Assembly: GCA_903970335.1 (NCBI GenBank)
Contig: CAJCII010000131.1
Location: 1 to 36,267 of the forward strand
DNA length: 36,267 bases
DNA from: Bacteroidota bacterium
GTDB lineage: Bacteria > Verrucomicrobiota > Verrucomicrobiia > Methylacidiphilales > UBA1321
Reading direction: 5' to 3'
Shown here in pieces: positions 19,124 to 26,521 of the stretch. Position 1 is the first letter of the stretch. Each line of letters starts with the position of its first letter. The position numbers were made by a program, and so were the translations under genes. The notes below the pieces were generated by a model that did no database searches, was not told where the DNA came from, and worked only from the letters and a program-made list of their open reading frames with translations.

Positions 19124-19151
19124 ACCAACAACAACCAAAACAAAAATTAAA

Positions 19152-20504
19152 ATGAAATCATTGAAGTCGGTTTTTGCCGCGAGCCTGCTCGCTGCCGGAT
19201 TCGCCTCTACGGCCTCCGCCAATACCACCCAGTACCTTCACATCGTCGGAGCTCCGGCCTATCGCCAGAATTCCAACGATACCATCTCGGCCATTGTCGC
19301 CACTTATTCCGGTAATGGTGCCGGTTTGATCGCGACCTCGGCCAATGGAACCACCGCCGCAAAAATCGAGTCGGCCAAGCAAAACGAGTGGCTCATTCCC
19401 AATTATGCCTCGGGCGTCGATCTCGTCGTCAACGCCAGTTGGACCGGTTCCACGGCAGGGTTCGCCTCGGTTTCGTCGGGTAGCATCACGCAAAAATTCA
19501 TCCAGGAAAATCCGGCGCCGGGAACGGTGGCCTCGCCTGCGGTCAGCGCGACTGTCGCCACGGCCATCCAGCCCGATATCACCCTCTCGGACACCTTCCA
19601 GTTGACGACGGTCTATAACGGCACCGTCAAGCTGCAGGGCCCCACCAGCGGGACCTATTTCACCAAAGCCTACCAGACCTTGAATGCATCTCCGCTTGGG
19701 GTCGAGGCCTATCGGTTTGTCGCCAGCCCGGGTGCGGCTGCCGCCGGGTTGACCAATATCACCACCTCGCAGGCTCAGTTGCTCTTCTCGAACGGCGCTC
19801 TCCCGCTGGCCTACTTCACCGGGAAGCACTCGGATGAGGGCACGCTGGTCTATCCCTTGTCTCGCGATCCGGGCTCAGGGTCTCGCTTGGTTGCCTTGTC
19901 TGAAACCGGCGTTGGTGCTCAATCGACGATCTACACCTATAAGCCCACCGTTTCGGGTGGCTCGGTCGACTCGGCAGGTAACAATGTCGCTGGAACCATC
20001 ACCAATAGCCCCGGATCTATTCCGGTCTATCCGGCGGGTCTTATCTCCAGCACGGGCGTTTGGGATCCGAATGCGGGTGATACAGGATATCCGAGCTTCG
20101 GCACGACCGATCAGACCGGCCTGCTGCTCGCCATTACCTCCACGCCTCCGGCCAACACGCTATTCGTCACCTATTTGAACATCGACGATTCGACGGAAGC
20201 CGCCGCGTCCGGTGCTCAAATCTTGACCTATAACGGGGTTGCGTTTAATCCCGTCATCGGCACAAGTCCAGCCGATCTCGCTACCCTTCTTCCAGTTGAG
20301 GAAGGCAACTACACCTTCTGGAGCTACGAGCAGTTGTTCTATCCCACCCCTCTCGGCACCAGTGTCGTGACCGGCTACGGCACCAATCAGGCGGCTTTCG
20401 CCAATCAGATTGTGTCGGAGTTCCCGAACTACGCCGAAGTGCCGTTGAACGGTCTGCAAGTCTCACGGTCGGTTGATGGCGGCCAGGTTCTCCAGAACTA
20501 TTAA
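19152..20504 (+). CDS. Exported PstS-like (periplasmic phosphate-binding fold) protein
   Basis: A 450-residue exported protein with signal peptide KSVFAASLLAAGFASTASA, cut before NTTQ. The mature start TQYLHIVGAPAYRQ resembles the first strand and loop of the PstS-like solute-binding fold. LSRDPGSGSR at mid-length matches the 'R..GSGT' anion-binding loop of that fold, and EGNYTFWSYEQ resembles the late PstS segment 'YP...Y'. Loops are longer than in true PstS and no lipobox is present, so this is a distant relative rather than a transport component; no pst permease genes are nearby. It follows the PEP-CTERM gene after a 78-bp gap with a hairpin and shares its A/C-rich leader. It may bind an anion or a surface polymer; the ligand is unknown. 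Confidence 0.6.
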   Translation: MKSLKSVFAASLLAAGFASTASANTTQYLHIVGAPAYRQNSNDTISAIVATYSGNGAGLIATSANGTTAAKIESAKQNEWLIPNYASGVDLVVNASWTGSTAGFASVSSGSITQKFIQENPAPGTVASPAVSATVATAIQPDITLSDTFQLTTVYNGTVKLQGPTSGTYFTKAYQTLNASPLGVEAYRFVASPGAAAAGLTNITTSQAQLLFSNGALPLAYFTGKHSDEGTLVYPLSRDPGSGSRLVALSETGVGAQSTIYTYKPTVSGGSVDSAGNNVAGTITNSPGSIPVYPAGLISSTGVWDPNAGDTGYPSFGTTDQTGLLLAITSTPPANTLFVTYLNIDDSTEAAASGAQILTYNGVAFNPVIGTSPADLATLLPVEEGNYTFWSYEQLFYPTPLGTSVVTGYGTNQAAFANQIVSEFPNYAEVPLNGLQVSRSVDGGQVLQNY

Positions 20505-20562
20505 TCGCCGAAGTTTGATCTAAGTCTGAGTTTCGTAGATTAAGTTGATAAAAATGAGGGCT

Positions 20563-20597
20563 GGCGCGGGTGATTTCACCCGCGCCGGTTTCTCTTT
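20563..20597 (+). terminator. Rho-independent-type terminator
   Basis: GGCGCGGGTG (20563-20572) and CACCCGCGCC (20577-20586) form a perfect 10-bp GC-rich stem with an ATTT loop, followed by GGTTTCTCTTT. It lies 59 bp after the PstS-like gene and 17 bp before the next start codon. It may therefore end most transcripts and let some through to the small exported protein. Confidence 0.75.
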
Positions 20598-20603
20598 GGC
20601 GAA

Positions 20604-21407
20604 ATGATCTTGAGAAAAGAATTTTACCAGAACAGTTGTAAGTTACTGGCGAGCCGAATTCTCGCCCTGCTGGTTTTTGCCGTTTCGCTCGATTTTCGTT
20701 CGGTCACGGCGACCGACCTCTCTCCGACGACCTCGGATTTTTCCCTCGTCGGTATTGCCCGGTTCGATGGAGCCTCTTATGCGTGCCTCTTCGATGCCAA
20801 AACGCAGCGCCATCTTCTCCTCTCCACGAGAGACCCTGAAAGTGGATTGAAGCTCGTTTCCGTTGCCTCCGAAGACGATTCGGTTGGCCCGTCGGCCTTG
20901 ATTCAAGCTAACGGCACCTCGATTTTACTAAAGCTGGGATACGGCACTATTACGGTTTCGGCAGAAGCTGCGACCGATCCTGAGCCTGTTTCCCAAGTCG
21001 ATTCGGCACCATCGACCGCGATACCGTCGTCCGTTTTACCCATGCCCGGTACGCCCAAAAACAAGAAGCTCGTCCCTCCTGCGGGAGCCTCCCTCCCACT
21101 GGTCTGTCGCCCCGTCAATGCGAAGGCGCTCAATCTCACCGAAGCACAACAAGCGACCATCGATCAACTTCGCAAGGACTTCACCGCTGCTGTCACGGGG
21201 ACGGCCCCAGGCAATCCAGGCGCTCAATCAACCACCCCCGGCCCCGCTGGAAATGTGGGTGACTCTGCGGTTGCGCCCCAAGGCACCGTGTCCAGCGACC
21301 AGCAATTACGAAATTGGCAGAGCGCCCAGGAGTTAAGCGACGAAATATTCAAGATGCGGTTTGGCTACCAGGCCTTTACCAGCTATCAAAGGGCTCTTCT
21401 CCCGTAG
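20604..21407 (+). CDS. Exported protein with a GspC/PilP-like beta domain (tentative)
   Basis: A 267-residue protein with an N-terminal hydrophobic segment (LLASRILALLVFAVSLDF) that could be a signal peptide or anchor. Residues about 45-118 read FSLVGIARFDGASYACLFDA, then VASEDDSVGPSALIQANGTSILLKLGYGTITV. The order of short beta strands, a central polar loop and a closing 'V.L..G' resembles the homology region of GspC/PilP secretion proteins; this is a weak visual match. A Pro/Ser-rich linker follows, then a helical tail (NLTEAQQATIDQLRKDF). It sits just after a terminator and converges on the Rrf2 gene with only 8 bases between stops. It could assist export of the upstream surface proteins, but that is speculation. 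Confidence 0.45.
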   Translation: MILRKEFYQNSCKLLASRILALLVFAVSLDFRSVTATDLSPTTSDFSLVGIARFDGASYACLFDAKTQRHLLLSTRDPESGLKLVSVASEDDSVGPSALIQANGTSILLKLGYGTITVSAEAATDPEPVSQVDSAPSTAIPSSVLPMPGTPKNKKLVPPAGASLPLVCRPVNAKALNLTEAQQATIDQLRKDFTAAVTGTAPGNPGAQSTTPGPAGNVGDSAVAPQGTVSSDQQLRNWQSAQELSDEIFKMRFGYQAFTSYQRALLP

Positions 21408-21415
21408 GGCCTGTT

Positions 21416-21868
21416 CTAAATTTGATATTCGAGGGCTGGCGAGTCGATAAGCTGGGACCTCCGCACAAGTTCCTCCAGCGTGGTGTTATCGAGGATTTTA
21501 GCCGTCGAATCGCGAACTTCTTTCATGATCCACCGAATCACACATTGCTTTTCGTTCGGGCAGTCGGTACATCGCGCATACGCGGTCTGACTGACGCAGG
21601 GAACGGCCGCGAGTGGACCATCGATGAAACGAACGATGCGCCCAATCGTGATCGTATCCGGCGAGCGTTCCATGAAATAGCCGCCTTCCTTGCCCTTGCG
21701 ACTTTGGAGAATCCCCTCATTGCGTAAATCGAGTAAAATGGCTTCGAGAAATTTCTTCGGGATATTGAGCGCCTCCGCAATGTCGCGGATCGAAATCAGG
21801 CCCTCTCCCTGTCGTTGGGCCAAATAGACGAGGGCGCGCATGCCGTACTTGGCTCTCATCGAAAGCAT
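21416..21868 (-). CDS. Rrf2-family transcriptional regulator with a probable Fe-S-binding cysteine cluster
   Basis: A 150-residue Rrf2 regulator. The winged helix-turn-helix is clear: MRAKYGMRALVYLAQ, then ISIRDIAEALNIPKKFLEAIL, then the wing RKGKEGGYFMERSP. The C-terminal half carries Cys91, Cys100, Cys103 and Cys109 (CX8CX2CX5C). That spacing is reminiscent of, but not identical to, the three-cysteine clusters of IscR and NsrR. A cluster here would let it sense Fe-S status, sulfur supply or oxidants. Rrf2 proteins also include CymR, the cysteine-metabolism repressor. It lies beside the serine acetyltransferase gene on the same strand, making it the obvious candidate regulator of this sulfur block. 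The ATG at 21868 is used; one at 21859 is also possible. Confidence 0.9.
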   Translation of the reverse strand: MLSMRAKYGMRALVYLAQRQGEGLISIRDIAEALNIPKKFLEAILLDLRNEGILQSRKGKEGGYFMERSPDTITIGRIVRFIDGPLAAVPCVSQTAYARCTDCPNEKQCVIRWIMKEVRDSTAKILDNTTLEELVRRSQLIDSPALEYQI

Positions 21869-22007
21869 TGGGCGAACTTACGAGCTTGCGCAAAAGAGTG
21901 CAAGGTGGAGAAACGACGCCACCCAGCGGATTTTTTAATCTCTTGAGTTGAATTCCCCGAAATTTGCTTCGGCTTTGGTTTTCAGTTTCAGGCTTTCTTC
22001 AGAAATG

Positions 22008-22027
22008 CCCCGGAGCTTGCTCCGGGG
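22008..22027. terminator. Hairpin between the serine acetyltransferase and Rrf2 genes
   Basis: CCCCGGAG (22008-22015), loop CTTG, CTCCGGGG (22020-22027) form a perfect 8-bp GC stem. On the + strand TTCTTTGTT follows; on the - strand CATTTCTG follows, a poor U-run. It lies in the 236-bp gap 21869-22104 downstream of cysE and could end or attenuate its transcript before the Rrf2 gene. Confidence 0.5.
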
Positions 22028-22104
22028 TTCTTTGTTGGGCCGGTTTTCGGAGGGTTTCGATCAATAAGAACTCTGGCGACCGGGGAGTAGCTGGAGCATC
22101 CCGT

Positions 22105-23022
22105 TTAAATACTCCATTCCAAGGGCGCTTCCCTGCCCTTGGCCGATTTATCGAGGATGGAAAGCTGTTTAGGTTCATGCACCACCAAGGAGTTTGGAGG
22201 AACGCTGTGCATCAGAAAAACGTTGGCACCGATGGTCGAATTTTCGCCGATGATGGTTTCGCCGCCCAGTATGGTCGAGTTGGGATAGATCGTCACATTG
22301 TCCCCGACATCGGGATGGCGCTTGCCGCCTTTGACGATCTGACCGTTATCGTCCTTGGCAAAGCTGCGGGCACCGAGGGTCACCCCATGGTAGAGCTTCA
22401 CCCGATGGCCGATCCGGCAGGTTTCGCCCACGACCAGGCCGGTACCATGGTCGATGAAGAAATGGGAACCGATCTTGGCTCCCGGATGAATGTCGATACC
22501 GGTGCGGCTGTGCGCCCATTCGGTCATCATGCGCGGGATGATCGGCACCTCGGCTTGATAAAGTCGATGCGCCAAACGCTGAATGGCGATAGCCTCGATA
22601 CACGGGTACGAGAGAATGATCTCCTCGCGACTCAGCGCAGCCGGATCGCCCTCGTAAGCGGTCTGGATATCGGTGTGCAGAAGCTGGCGCGCTTCCGGCA
22701 AATCCTTGCAGAATTTGAGCAGGATTGGTTTGGTCCGCCCCGTGGGACGATGCGGATTACCGATGCGAACGCTCTTCCGCACTTGGGATTCGAGCCGCCG
22801 GACGACACTCGAGAGCCGTTCCTCCGTTAAATCAAAGACGGTGTGCTTGGGGATCGCATCGTCGTCGTGAAATCCGGGGAAGAGAATGCGCAGCAGATCT
22901 TCGCAAATTACCCCAACCGTCCGCTTGGAAGGCATATTGTGGACATCGTGGTTGTTGAGGCCACCCAACTCGTCGTAAGAAGCCACCACGTCCGAAACAA
23001 TATCTTTCCAGGATTCATCCAT
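22105..23022 (-). CDS. cysE: Serine O-acetyltransferase
   Basis: A 305-residue enzyme that transfers acetyl from acetyl-CoA to L-serine, giving O-acetylserine for cysteine synthesis. The N-terminal helical domain spans about residues 1-160 (ALSREEIILSYPCIEAIAIQ and RLAHRLYQ are typical CysE helix sequences). The left-handed beta-helix of hexapeptide repeats spans about 180-285, with the active-site His in FIDHGTGLVVGE and the GVTLGARS turn. The C-terminus EPKQLSILDKSAKGREAPLEWSI is longer than the E. coli tail. The ATG at 23022 is preferred over a TTG at 23061. Long serine acetyltransferases of this EpsC-like type are known partners in encapsulin family 2/cysteine desulfurase loci, as here. 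It is divergent from the yezD-cysK genes and shares their intergenic region. Confidence 0.92.
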   Translation of the reverse strand: MDESWKDIVSDVVASYDELGGLNNHDVHNMPSKRTVGVICEDLLRILFPGFHDDDAIPKHTVFDLTEERLSSVVRRLESQVRKSVRIGNPHRPTGRTKPILLKFCKDLPEARQLLHTDIQTAYEGDPAALSREEIILSYPCIEAIAIQRLAHRLYQAEVPIIPRMMTEWAHSRTGIDIHPGAKIGSHFFIDHGTGLVVGETCRIGHRVKLYHGVTLGARSFAKDDNGQIVKGGKRHPDVGDNVTIYPNSTILGGETIIGENSTIGANVFLMHSVPPNSLVVHEPKQLSILDKSAKGREAPLEWSI

Positions 23023-23055
23023 CGGTTGGATAGAAATAACGCTTAAAAATGGAGC

Positions 23056-23086
23056 TTGCAATCATAATGATTCCATAGACATTATC
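23056..23086 (+). promoter_or_regulatory. Divergent cysE/yezD promoter region with AT-rich motif copy 1
   Basis: Reading rightward, TTGCAA (23056-23061) and CATTAT (23080-23085) are separated by 18 bases and make a plausible -35/-10 pair for yezD-cysK. Overlapping the -10 is TCCATAGACATTATC (23072-23086), which matches 13 of 15 positions with a sequence at 25710-25724 upstream of the transporter genes. It is thus a candidate operator. The gap between the two divergent start codons is only 136 bp. Confidence 0.45.
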
Positions 23087-23102
23087 AACAAATTCCCGCG
23101 GG

Positions 23103-23119
23103 CCTCTCCAACGGAGAGG
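23103..23119 (+). other. Hairpin in the yezD-cysK leader
   Basis: CCTCTCC (23103-23109), loop AAC, GGAGAGG (23113-23119) form a perfect 7-bp stem between the proposed promoter and the ribosome binding site. The GGAGAGG arm is itself Shine-Dalgarno-like and is sequestered in the stem. No U-run follows, so it is not a simple terminator. Confidence 0.5.
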
Positions 23120-23146
23120 TTGACTCCGGAAAAATCTTGGCTTCTT

Positions 23147-23152
23147 AAGGAG
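23147..23152 (+). promoter_or_regulatory. Ribosome binding site deciding the yezD start
   Basis: AAGGAG followed by 6 bases and TTG at 23159. This is one of the few consensus Shine-Dalgarno sequences in the window. It selects this TTG over an in-frame TTG at 23120, which has no spacing from the nearest purine run. Confidence 0.65.
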
Positions 23153-23158
23153 TACTTT

Positions 23159-23380
23159 TTGCCCCAAAAAATCGATCTCATCGAGCAACCGGTCAAAATC
23201 AAACCGAAGGATCTCACTTCCCTTGCGGATGAAGCTGAGATTGTGCGGCGCATTTTGCGTGCCTTGACCGACTTGGACTATGGCTCGGTGGAAATCATCG
23301 TGCACGATTCCAAGGTGGTGCAAATCGAGAGGACACAACGCTCGCGCTTTCCGCAGCCACTCGAGATACCACGAGTCTGA
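23159..23380 (+). CDS. YezD-like small protein (DUF2292 family)
   Basis: A 73-residue soluble protein started at TTG with AAGGAG upstream. Its core, RILRALTDLDYGSVEIIVHD followed by SKVVQIERTQRSR, matches the DUF2292/YezD signature 'YGSVEIIVHDGKVVQIEKTEK' as I remember it. Members are small, of unknown biochemical function, and commonly sit next to sulfate-assimilation and cysteine genes. Here it lies between cysE and cysK, 36 bp before cysK, and is presumably cotranscribed with it. A regulatory or accessory role in sulfur assimilation is inferred from this conserved company. Confidence 0.8.
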   Translation: MPQKIDLIEQPVKIKPKDLTSLADEAEIVRRILRALTDLDYGSVEIIVHDSKVVQIERTQRSRFPQPLEIPRV

Positions 23381-23416
23381 TCTCGGCTTTTTTCACCCGT
23401 TCTCTAAGCTGTCGTC

Positions 23417-24409
23417 ATGAGCCGTTACCAGGGAGTTTCTCATTTCATCGGTCATACGCCGCTGATCCGTCTCCAACGACTCTCCGAGTTGACCGGAAGC
23501 GAAATTCTGGGCAAGGCCGAATTCATGAATCCGGGAGGATCGGTCAAGGACCGTGCCGCTCTTGGGATTATCGAGGCGGCCGAAGCCAAAGGCGAACTCC
23601 AGCCCGGCGCTACCATCATCGAGGGTACGGCGGGTAACACGGGCATCGGACTTACCGTCGTCGGGCAATCGAAAGGTTATCGCACGGTGATCGTCATCCC
23701 GGACAACCAGTCGCCGGAAAAAATTCAGCTCCTGCGCGCCCTCGGAGCGGAAGTCATCGTTGTCCCGGAAAAGCCTTACAAAGATCCCGGAAATTACAAC
23801 AAGGTCGCGCAACGCCTCGCCGGAGAGCGGGGTTACTTTTGGGCCAATCAATTCGACAATACGGCGAACCGGCAAATTCATTATCACACCACCGGGCCTG
23901 AGATATGGGAGCAGACCGAAGGACGTGTGACAGGCTTCGTTGCCTCGGTCGGGACGGGCGGCACGCTGGCGGGAACGAGCACCTACTTGAAAGAGCGAAA
24001 CCCACAGATCGCATCCGTTTGTGCCGATCCCTACGGGGCCGCCATGTGGTCCTGGTTCAAGAACAATAATCTCGAAACAAACGATGGCGATTCCTTTGCC
24101 GAAGGGATTGGCCAGGGGCGAGTCACGAAGAACATTGAGGGTCTGAACGTGGATGAAGCCTATCGGATCGAAGATCAGGTGGCATTCTCCATCATCCAGC
24201 AGTTACGACGTGAAGAGGGGTTGTTTCTTGGACTGTCTTCCGGAATCAATCTTGCGGGTGCAGTTCGTTTCGCCCGGCAACGTGGACCAGGACAGACCAT
24301 TGTGACCATCCTTTGCGATTCGGGGCATAAGTATATCTCGAAGCTCTATAATCCCGAATGGGTCGGGAAAAGCAGCTTGAAAGATTTGCCTCTCGATTCG
24401 GTGCTTTGA
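23417..24409 (+). CDS. cysK: Cysteine synthase (O-acetylserine sulfhydrylase)
   Basis: A 330-residue fold-type II PLP enzyme that makes L-cysteine from O-acetylserine and sulfide. Visible motifs are the PLP lysine K44 in NPGGSVKDRAA, the substrate loop EGTAGNTGIGL, the phosphate loop SVGTGGTLAGT and the pyridine-nitrogen serine in LCDSGHKY. Length and motif order are normal. The tail LYNPEWVGKSSLKDL is a typical end for this family. It uses the product of the divergent cysE and follows the yezD-like gene. A cystathionine-beta-synthase-like role is less likely because no CBS regulatory domain is present. Confidence 0.95.
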   Translation: MSRYQGVSHFIGHTPLIRLQRLSELTGSEILGKAEFMNPGGSVKDRAALGIIEAAEAKGELQPGATIIEGTAGNTGIGLTVVGQSKGYRTVIVIPDNQSPEKIQLLRALGAEVIVVPEKPYKDPGNYNKVAQRLAGERGYFWANQFDNTANRQIHYHTTGPEIWEQTEGRVTGFVASVGTGGTLAGTSTYLKERNPQIASVCADPYGAAMWSWFKNNNLETNDGDSFAEGIGQGRVTKNIEGLNVDEAYRIEDQVAFSIIQQLRREEGLFLGLSSGINLAGAVRFARQRGPGQTIVTILCDSGHKYISKLYNPEWVGKSSLKDLPLDSVL

Positions 24410-24474
24410 CCTGCTCGACGACCGAACCCGAGGAATAGACCAACGCATCGTTATTTGATTATTTCCCCAAGACC

Positions 24475-25629
24475 ATGCCTGCCACCGCCTCCAGGCTTGC
24501 CATTTTCCAGGAATCGGTCATCCGAGAGATGACCCGCCTGGCCAATCGCCATCAAGCCATCAATCTTGCCCAGGGTTTCCCCGATTTCGATCCTCCTGCC
24601 GCCCTGATCGCGGCCTTGGAACAAAGCGCACGGGGTGCCTTTCACCAATATTCGATCACGTGGGGATCGGCCCGTTTTCGACAGGCCCTCGCCGCAAAAA
24701 TCAATCGCTTCACACGGCTTGCCATCGATCCCGACAAACATCTCGTCACCACCTGCGGAAGCACCGAGGCGATGATGGTCGCCATGATGACCGCGTGTAA
24801 TCCCGGTGACAAAGTGATTGTCTTTTCGCCCTTCTACGAGAACTACGCCGCCGATGCGATCCTGTCCGGCGCGGAGCCGATCTACGTCTCCCTTCGACCT
24901 CCAGGCTTTGGCTTCGATCCCGGCGATCTGCGCCGTGCCTTCCGACAGAATCCGAAGGCCCTCGTTCTCTGTAATCCCTCGAACCCGTGCGGCAAGGTCT
25001 TTACTCGCGAGGAACTGCTCTTCATCCTCGCCTTGGCCCAGGAACATGATGCCTTCGTCATCACCGATGAGGTTTACGAGCACATCGTCTACGCTCCCGC
25101 CGAGCACATCCCCTTTGCCACCTTGCCCGGCGCGTGGGAACGGACTTTGAGTTGCGGCTCGCTCTCCAAGACTTATTCGATCACCGGATGGCGGCTGGGC
25201 TATGTCGCCGCCCCGATGGAAATCATTGCGCAGGCGCGAAAAGTGCACGATTTTCTAACCGTTGGCGCGGCGGCTCCGCTGCAAGAGGCGGCGGCCACGG
25301 CGCTCGAATTTCCCGATACCTACTACGCCGACCTCCTTGCCGAGTATTCCCGCAAGCGCGACATCTTTCTCGGCTACCTGAGGCAGACTGGACTTCCCTT
25401 CACGACGCCCCAGGGTGCCTATTACACGCTGGTCGATATTTCCTCGCTTGGCTTTGCGAGCGACCGCATCGCTGCGGAGGAACTGACTCGGCGCATCGGC
25501 GTGACCGGGGTGCCGGGTTCGAGCTTTTTCCGCGAGCCGGTACATCGCTACATCCGTTTCCATTTTGCCAAGAAGGACGAAACACTTCACGCGGCAGGGG
25601 AACGGCTCGCCTCCAAGTTAAGAGCTTAA
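24475..25629 (+). CDS. Class I/II PLP-dependent aminotransferase
   Basis: A 384-residue fold-type I aminotransferase. The N-terminus has INLAQGFPDFDPP and HQYSITWGSARFRQALA. The cofactor-binding residues are visible in CGSTEAMM, LCNPSNPCGKVF, ITDEVYEHI (D198) and SLSKTYSITGWRLGY (K232). The closing Arg that binds the substrate carboxylate is in YIRFHFAKK. GFPDF and the SITGWRLGY context place it near the methionine/kynurenine/aromatic aminotransferases (YbdL/KAT-like). It starts 65 bp after cysK on the same strand, so a role in sulfur amino acid metabolism (methionine or cysteine transamination) is plausible but not proven. Confidence 0.9.
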   Translation: MPATASRLAIFQESVIREMTRLANRHQAINLAQGFPDFDPPAALIAALEQSARGAFHQYSITWGSARFRQALAAKINRFTRLAIDPDKHLVTTCGSTEAMMVAMMTACNPGDKVIVFSPFYENYAADAILSGAEPIYVSLRPPGFGFDPGDLRRAFRQNPKALVLCNPSNPCGKVFTREELLFILALAQEHDAFVITDEVYEHIVYAPAEHIPFATLPGAWERTLSCGSLSKTYSITGWRLGYVAAPMEIIAQARKVHDFLTVGAAAPLQEAAATALEFPDTYYADLLAEYSRKRDIFLGYLRQTGLPFTTPQGAYYTLVDISSLGFASDRIAAEELTRRIGVTGVPGSSFFREPVHRYIRFHFAKKDETLHAAGERLASKLRA

Positions 25630-25706
25630 GAGCAGCCTCGAAGCTCGATCCCTGAATAGATGGACAAAACTTAGCTTTTTTCTGGACTTGGAAACAATAC
25701 AATAGT

Positions 25707-25724
25707 ATATCCATGGATATTATA
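25707..25724. promoter_or_regulatory. 14-bp palindrome and AT-rich motif copy 2 upstream of the transporter genes
   Basis: ATATCCATGGATAT at 25707-25720 is a perfect palindrome. TCCATGGATATTATA (25710-25724) matches the cysE/yezD promoter motif at 13 of 15 positions and contains TATTAT, a good -10. The gene-free stretch 25630-26072 otherwise holds only a 10-bp CGCCCGGGCG palindrome near 25796 and a low-quality frame. The site is about 350 bp upstream of the first convincing gene, so a long leader or an unrecognised small gene lies between. Confidence 0.45.
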
Positions 25725-26072
25725 TGCTATTTGCGGCGATTGACCCCTTCATGACCGAAGAAATCGTTAGTTGTCGACCGCGCCATCTTTTATCGCCCGG
25801 GCGCGATGCTGGCGCTATGCCGCCAGTGCCCCCATTCCAATCGACTAAAATCCTTTTTCGCAATCCCAATATGAACAGTTTTCAGCCTTTCAGCCATCGA
25901 CCCCCTTCAAAGACAACGCTTTTACACGACCCATGGCCTCCCGAGACCAAGGATCGTCTGCTGCCCAAGGCAAAATTCTATCCCCACCCAATTCTCCAGA
26001 AAGCCCTCCGAGGATTCATCGGCGCGAGGCAGTCGCTGGTTTATGCGCCCGACTGCAATTGAAAAAATTCCC

Positions 26073-26417
26073 ATGAGCGACTCCATGATGAATAAGAGAG
26101 TTCCCGTTAACGGCGACCTTGACGATGTGCATCCACTCCATCAAGGCTTCATCGCCTTTTGCGAAACCAAACTGCGCTACGAAAAAGGCTTCAAAGCGTG
26201 GCTTTTACTTGGCCCATATCTCCTCGGCGCCTTGGGCTTGGAAATCTTTATCGATTCGGGATACGCAAATACCACAAAGGCGATTGGGCCATGGGTCGCT
26301 TTCCTTGCCTACTTGGTCCTGTTTCCTCCTGCTTGGCAGCGAATCCTGAAGCTCGTCGCCGCGAAAAAGTCGGCCCTCTTCGAGCCGGGTGCTTCTTCGG
26401 CAGTGAAGCTGCAATAG
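26073..26417 (+). CDS. Small integral membrane protein preceding the SulP transporter
   Basis: A 114-residue protein of unrecognised family. A hydrophilic N-terminus with PLHQGFIAFCETKLRYEKGF leads into two hydrophobic spans, AWLLLGPYLLGALGLEIFI and AIGPWVAFLAYLVLFPPAW, then a basic segment (RILKLVAAKKSALF). I chose ATG 26073 (sequence context TTCCCATGAGC, identical to that of the SulP start); an ATG at 26043 is also in frame. It lies 104 bp upstream of the SulP gene on the same strand. It may be an accessory subunit of the transporter, inferred from position. Confidence 0.6.
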   Translation: MSDSMMNKRVPVNGDLDDVHPLHQGFIAFCETKLRYEKGFKAWLLLGPYLLGALGLEIFIDSGYANTTKAIGPWVAFLAYLVLFPPAWQRILKLVAAKKSALFEPGASSAVKLQ

Positions 26418-26521
26418 GTCCTATCGGCTTCACCAGCGTCATCCTCATGAAAACGAATCGTTCGATTTCTTTGCACACAGCCCCGCTATCAACCTGATCG
26501 ATTGACCAAGACCAACTTCCC

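Noticed and set aside
21964-22830. 288-aa plus-strand frame
   Set aside because: Antisense to the serine acetyltransferase, which has intact hexapeptide repeats and active site.
25724-26062. 112-aa frame upstream of the small membrane protein
   Set aside because: Composition is Pro/Arg/His-rich without domain pattern or ribosome site. Its start lies inside a palindromic promoter-like site and its end overlaps the next gene.
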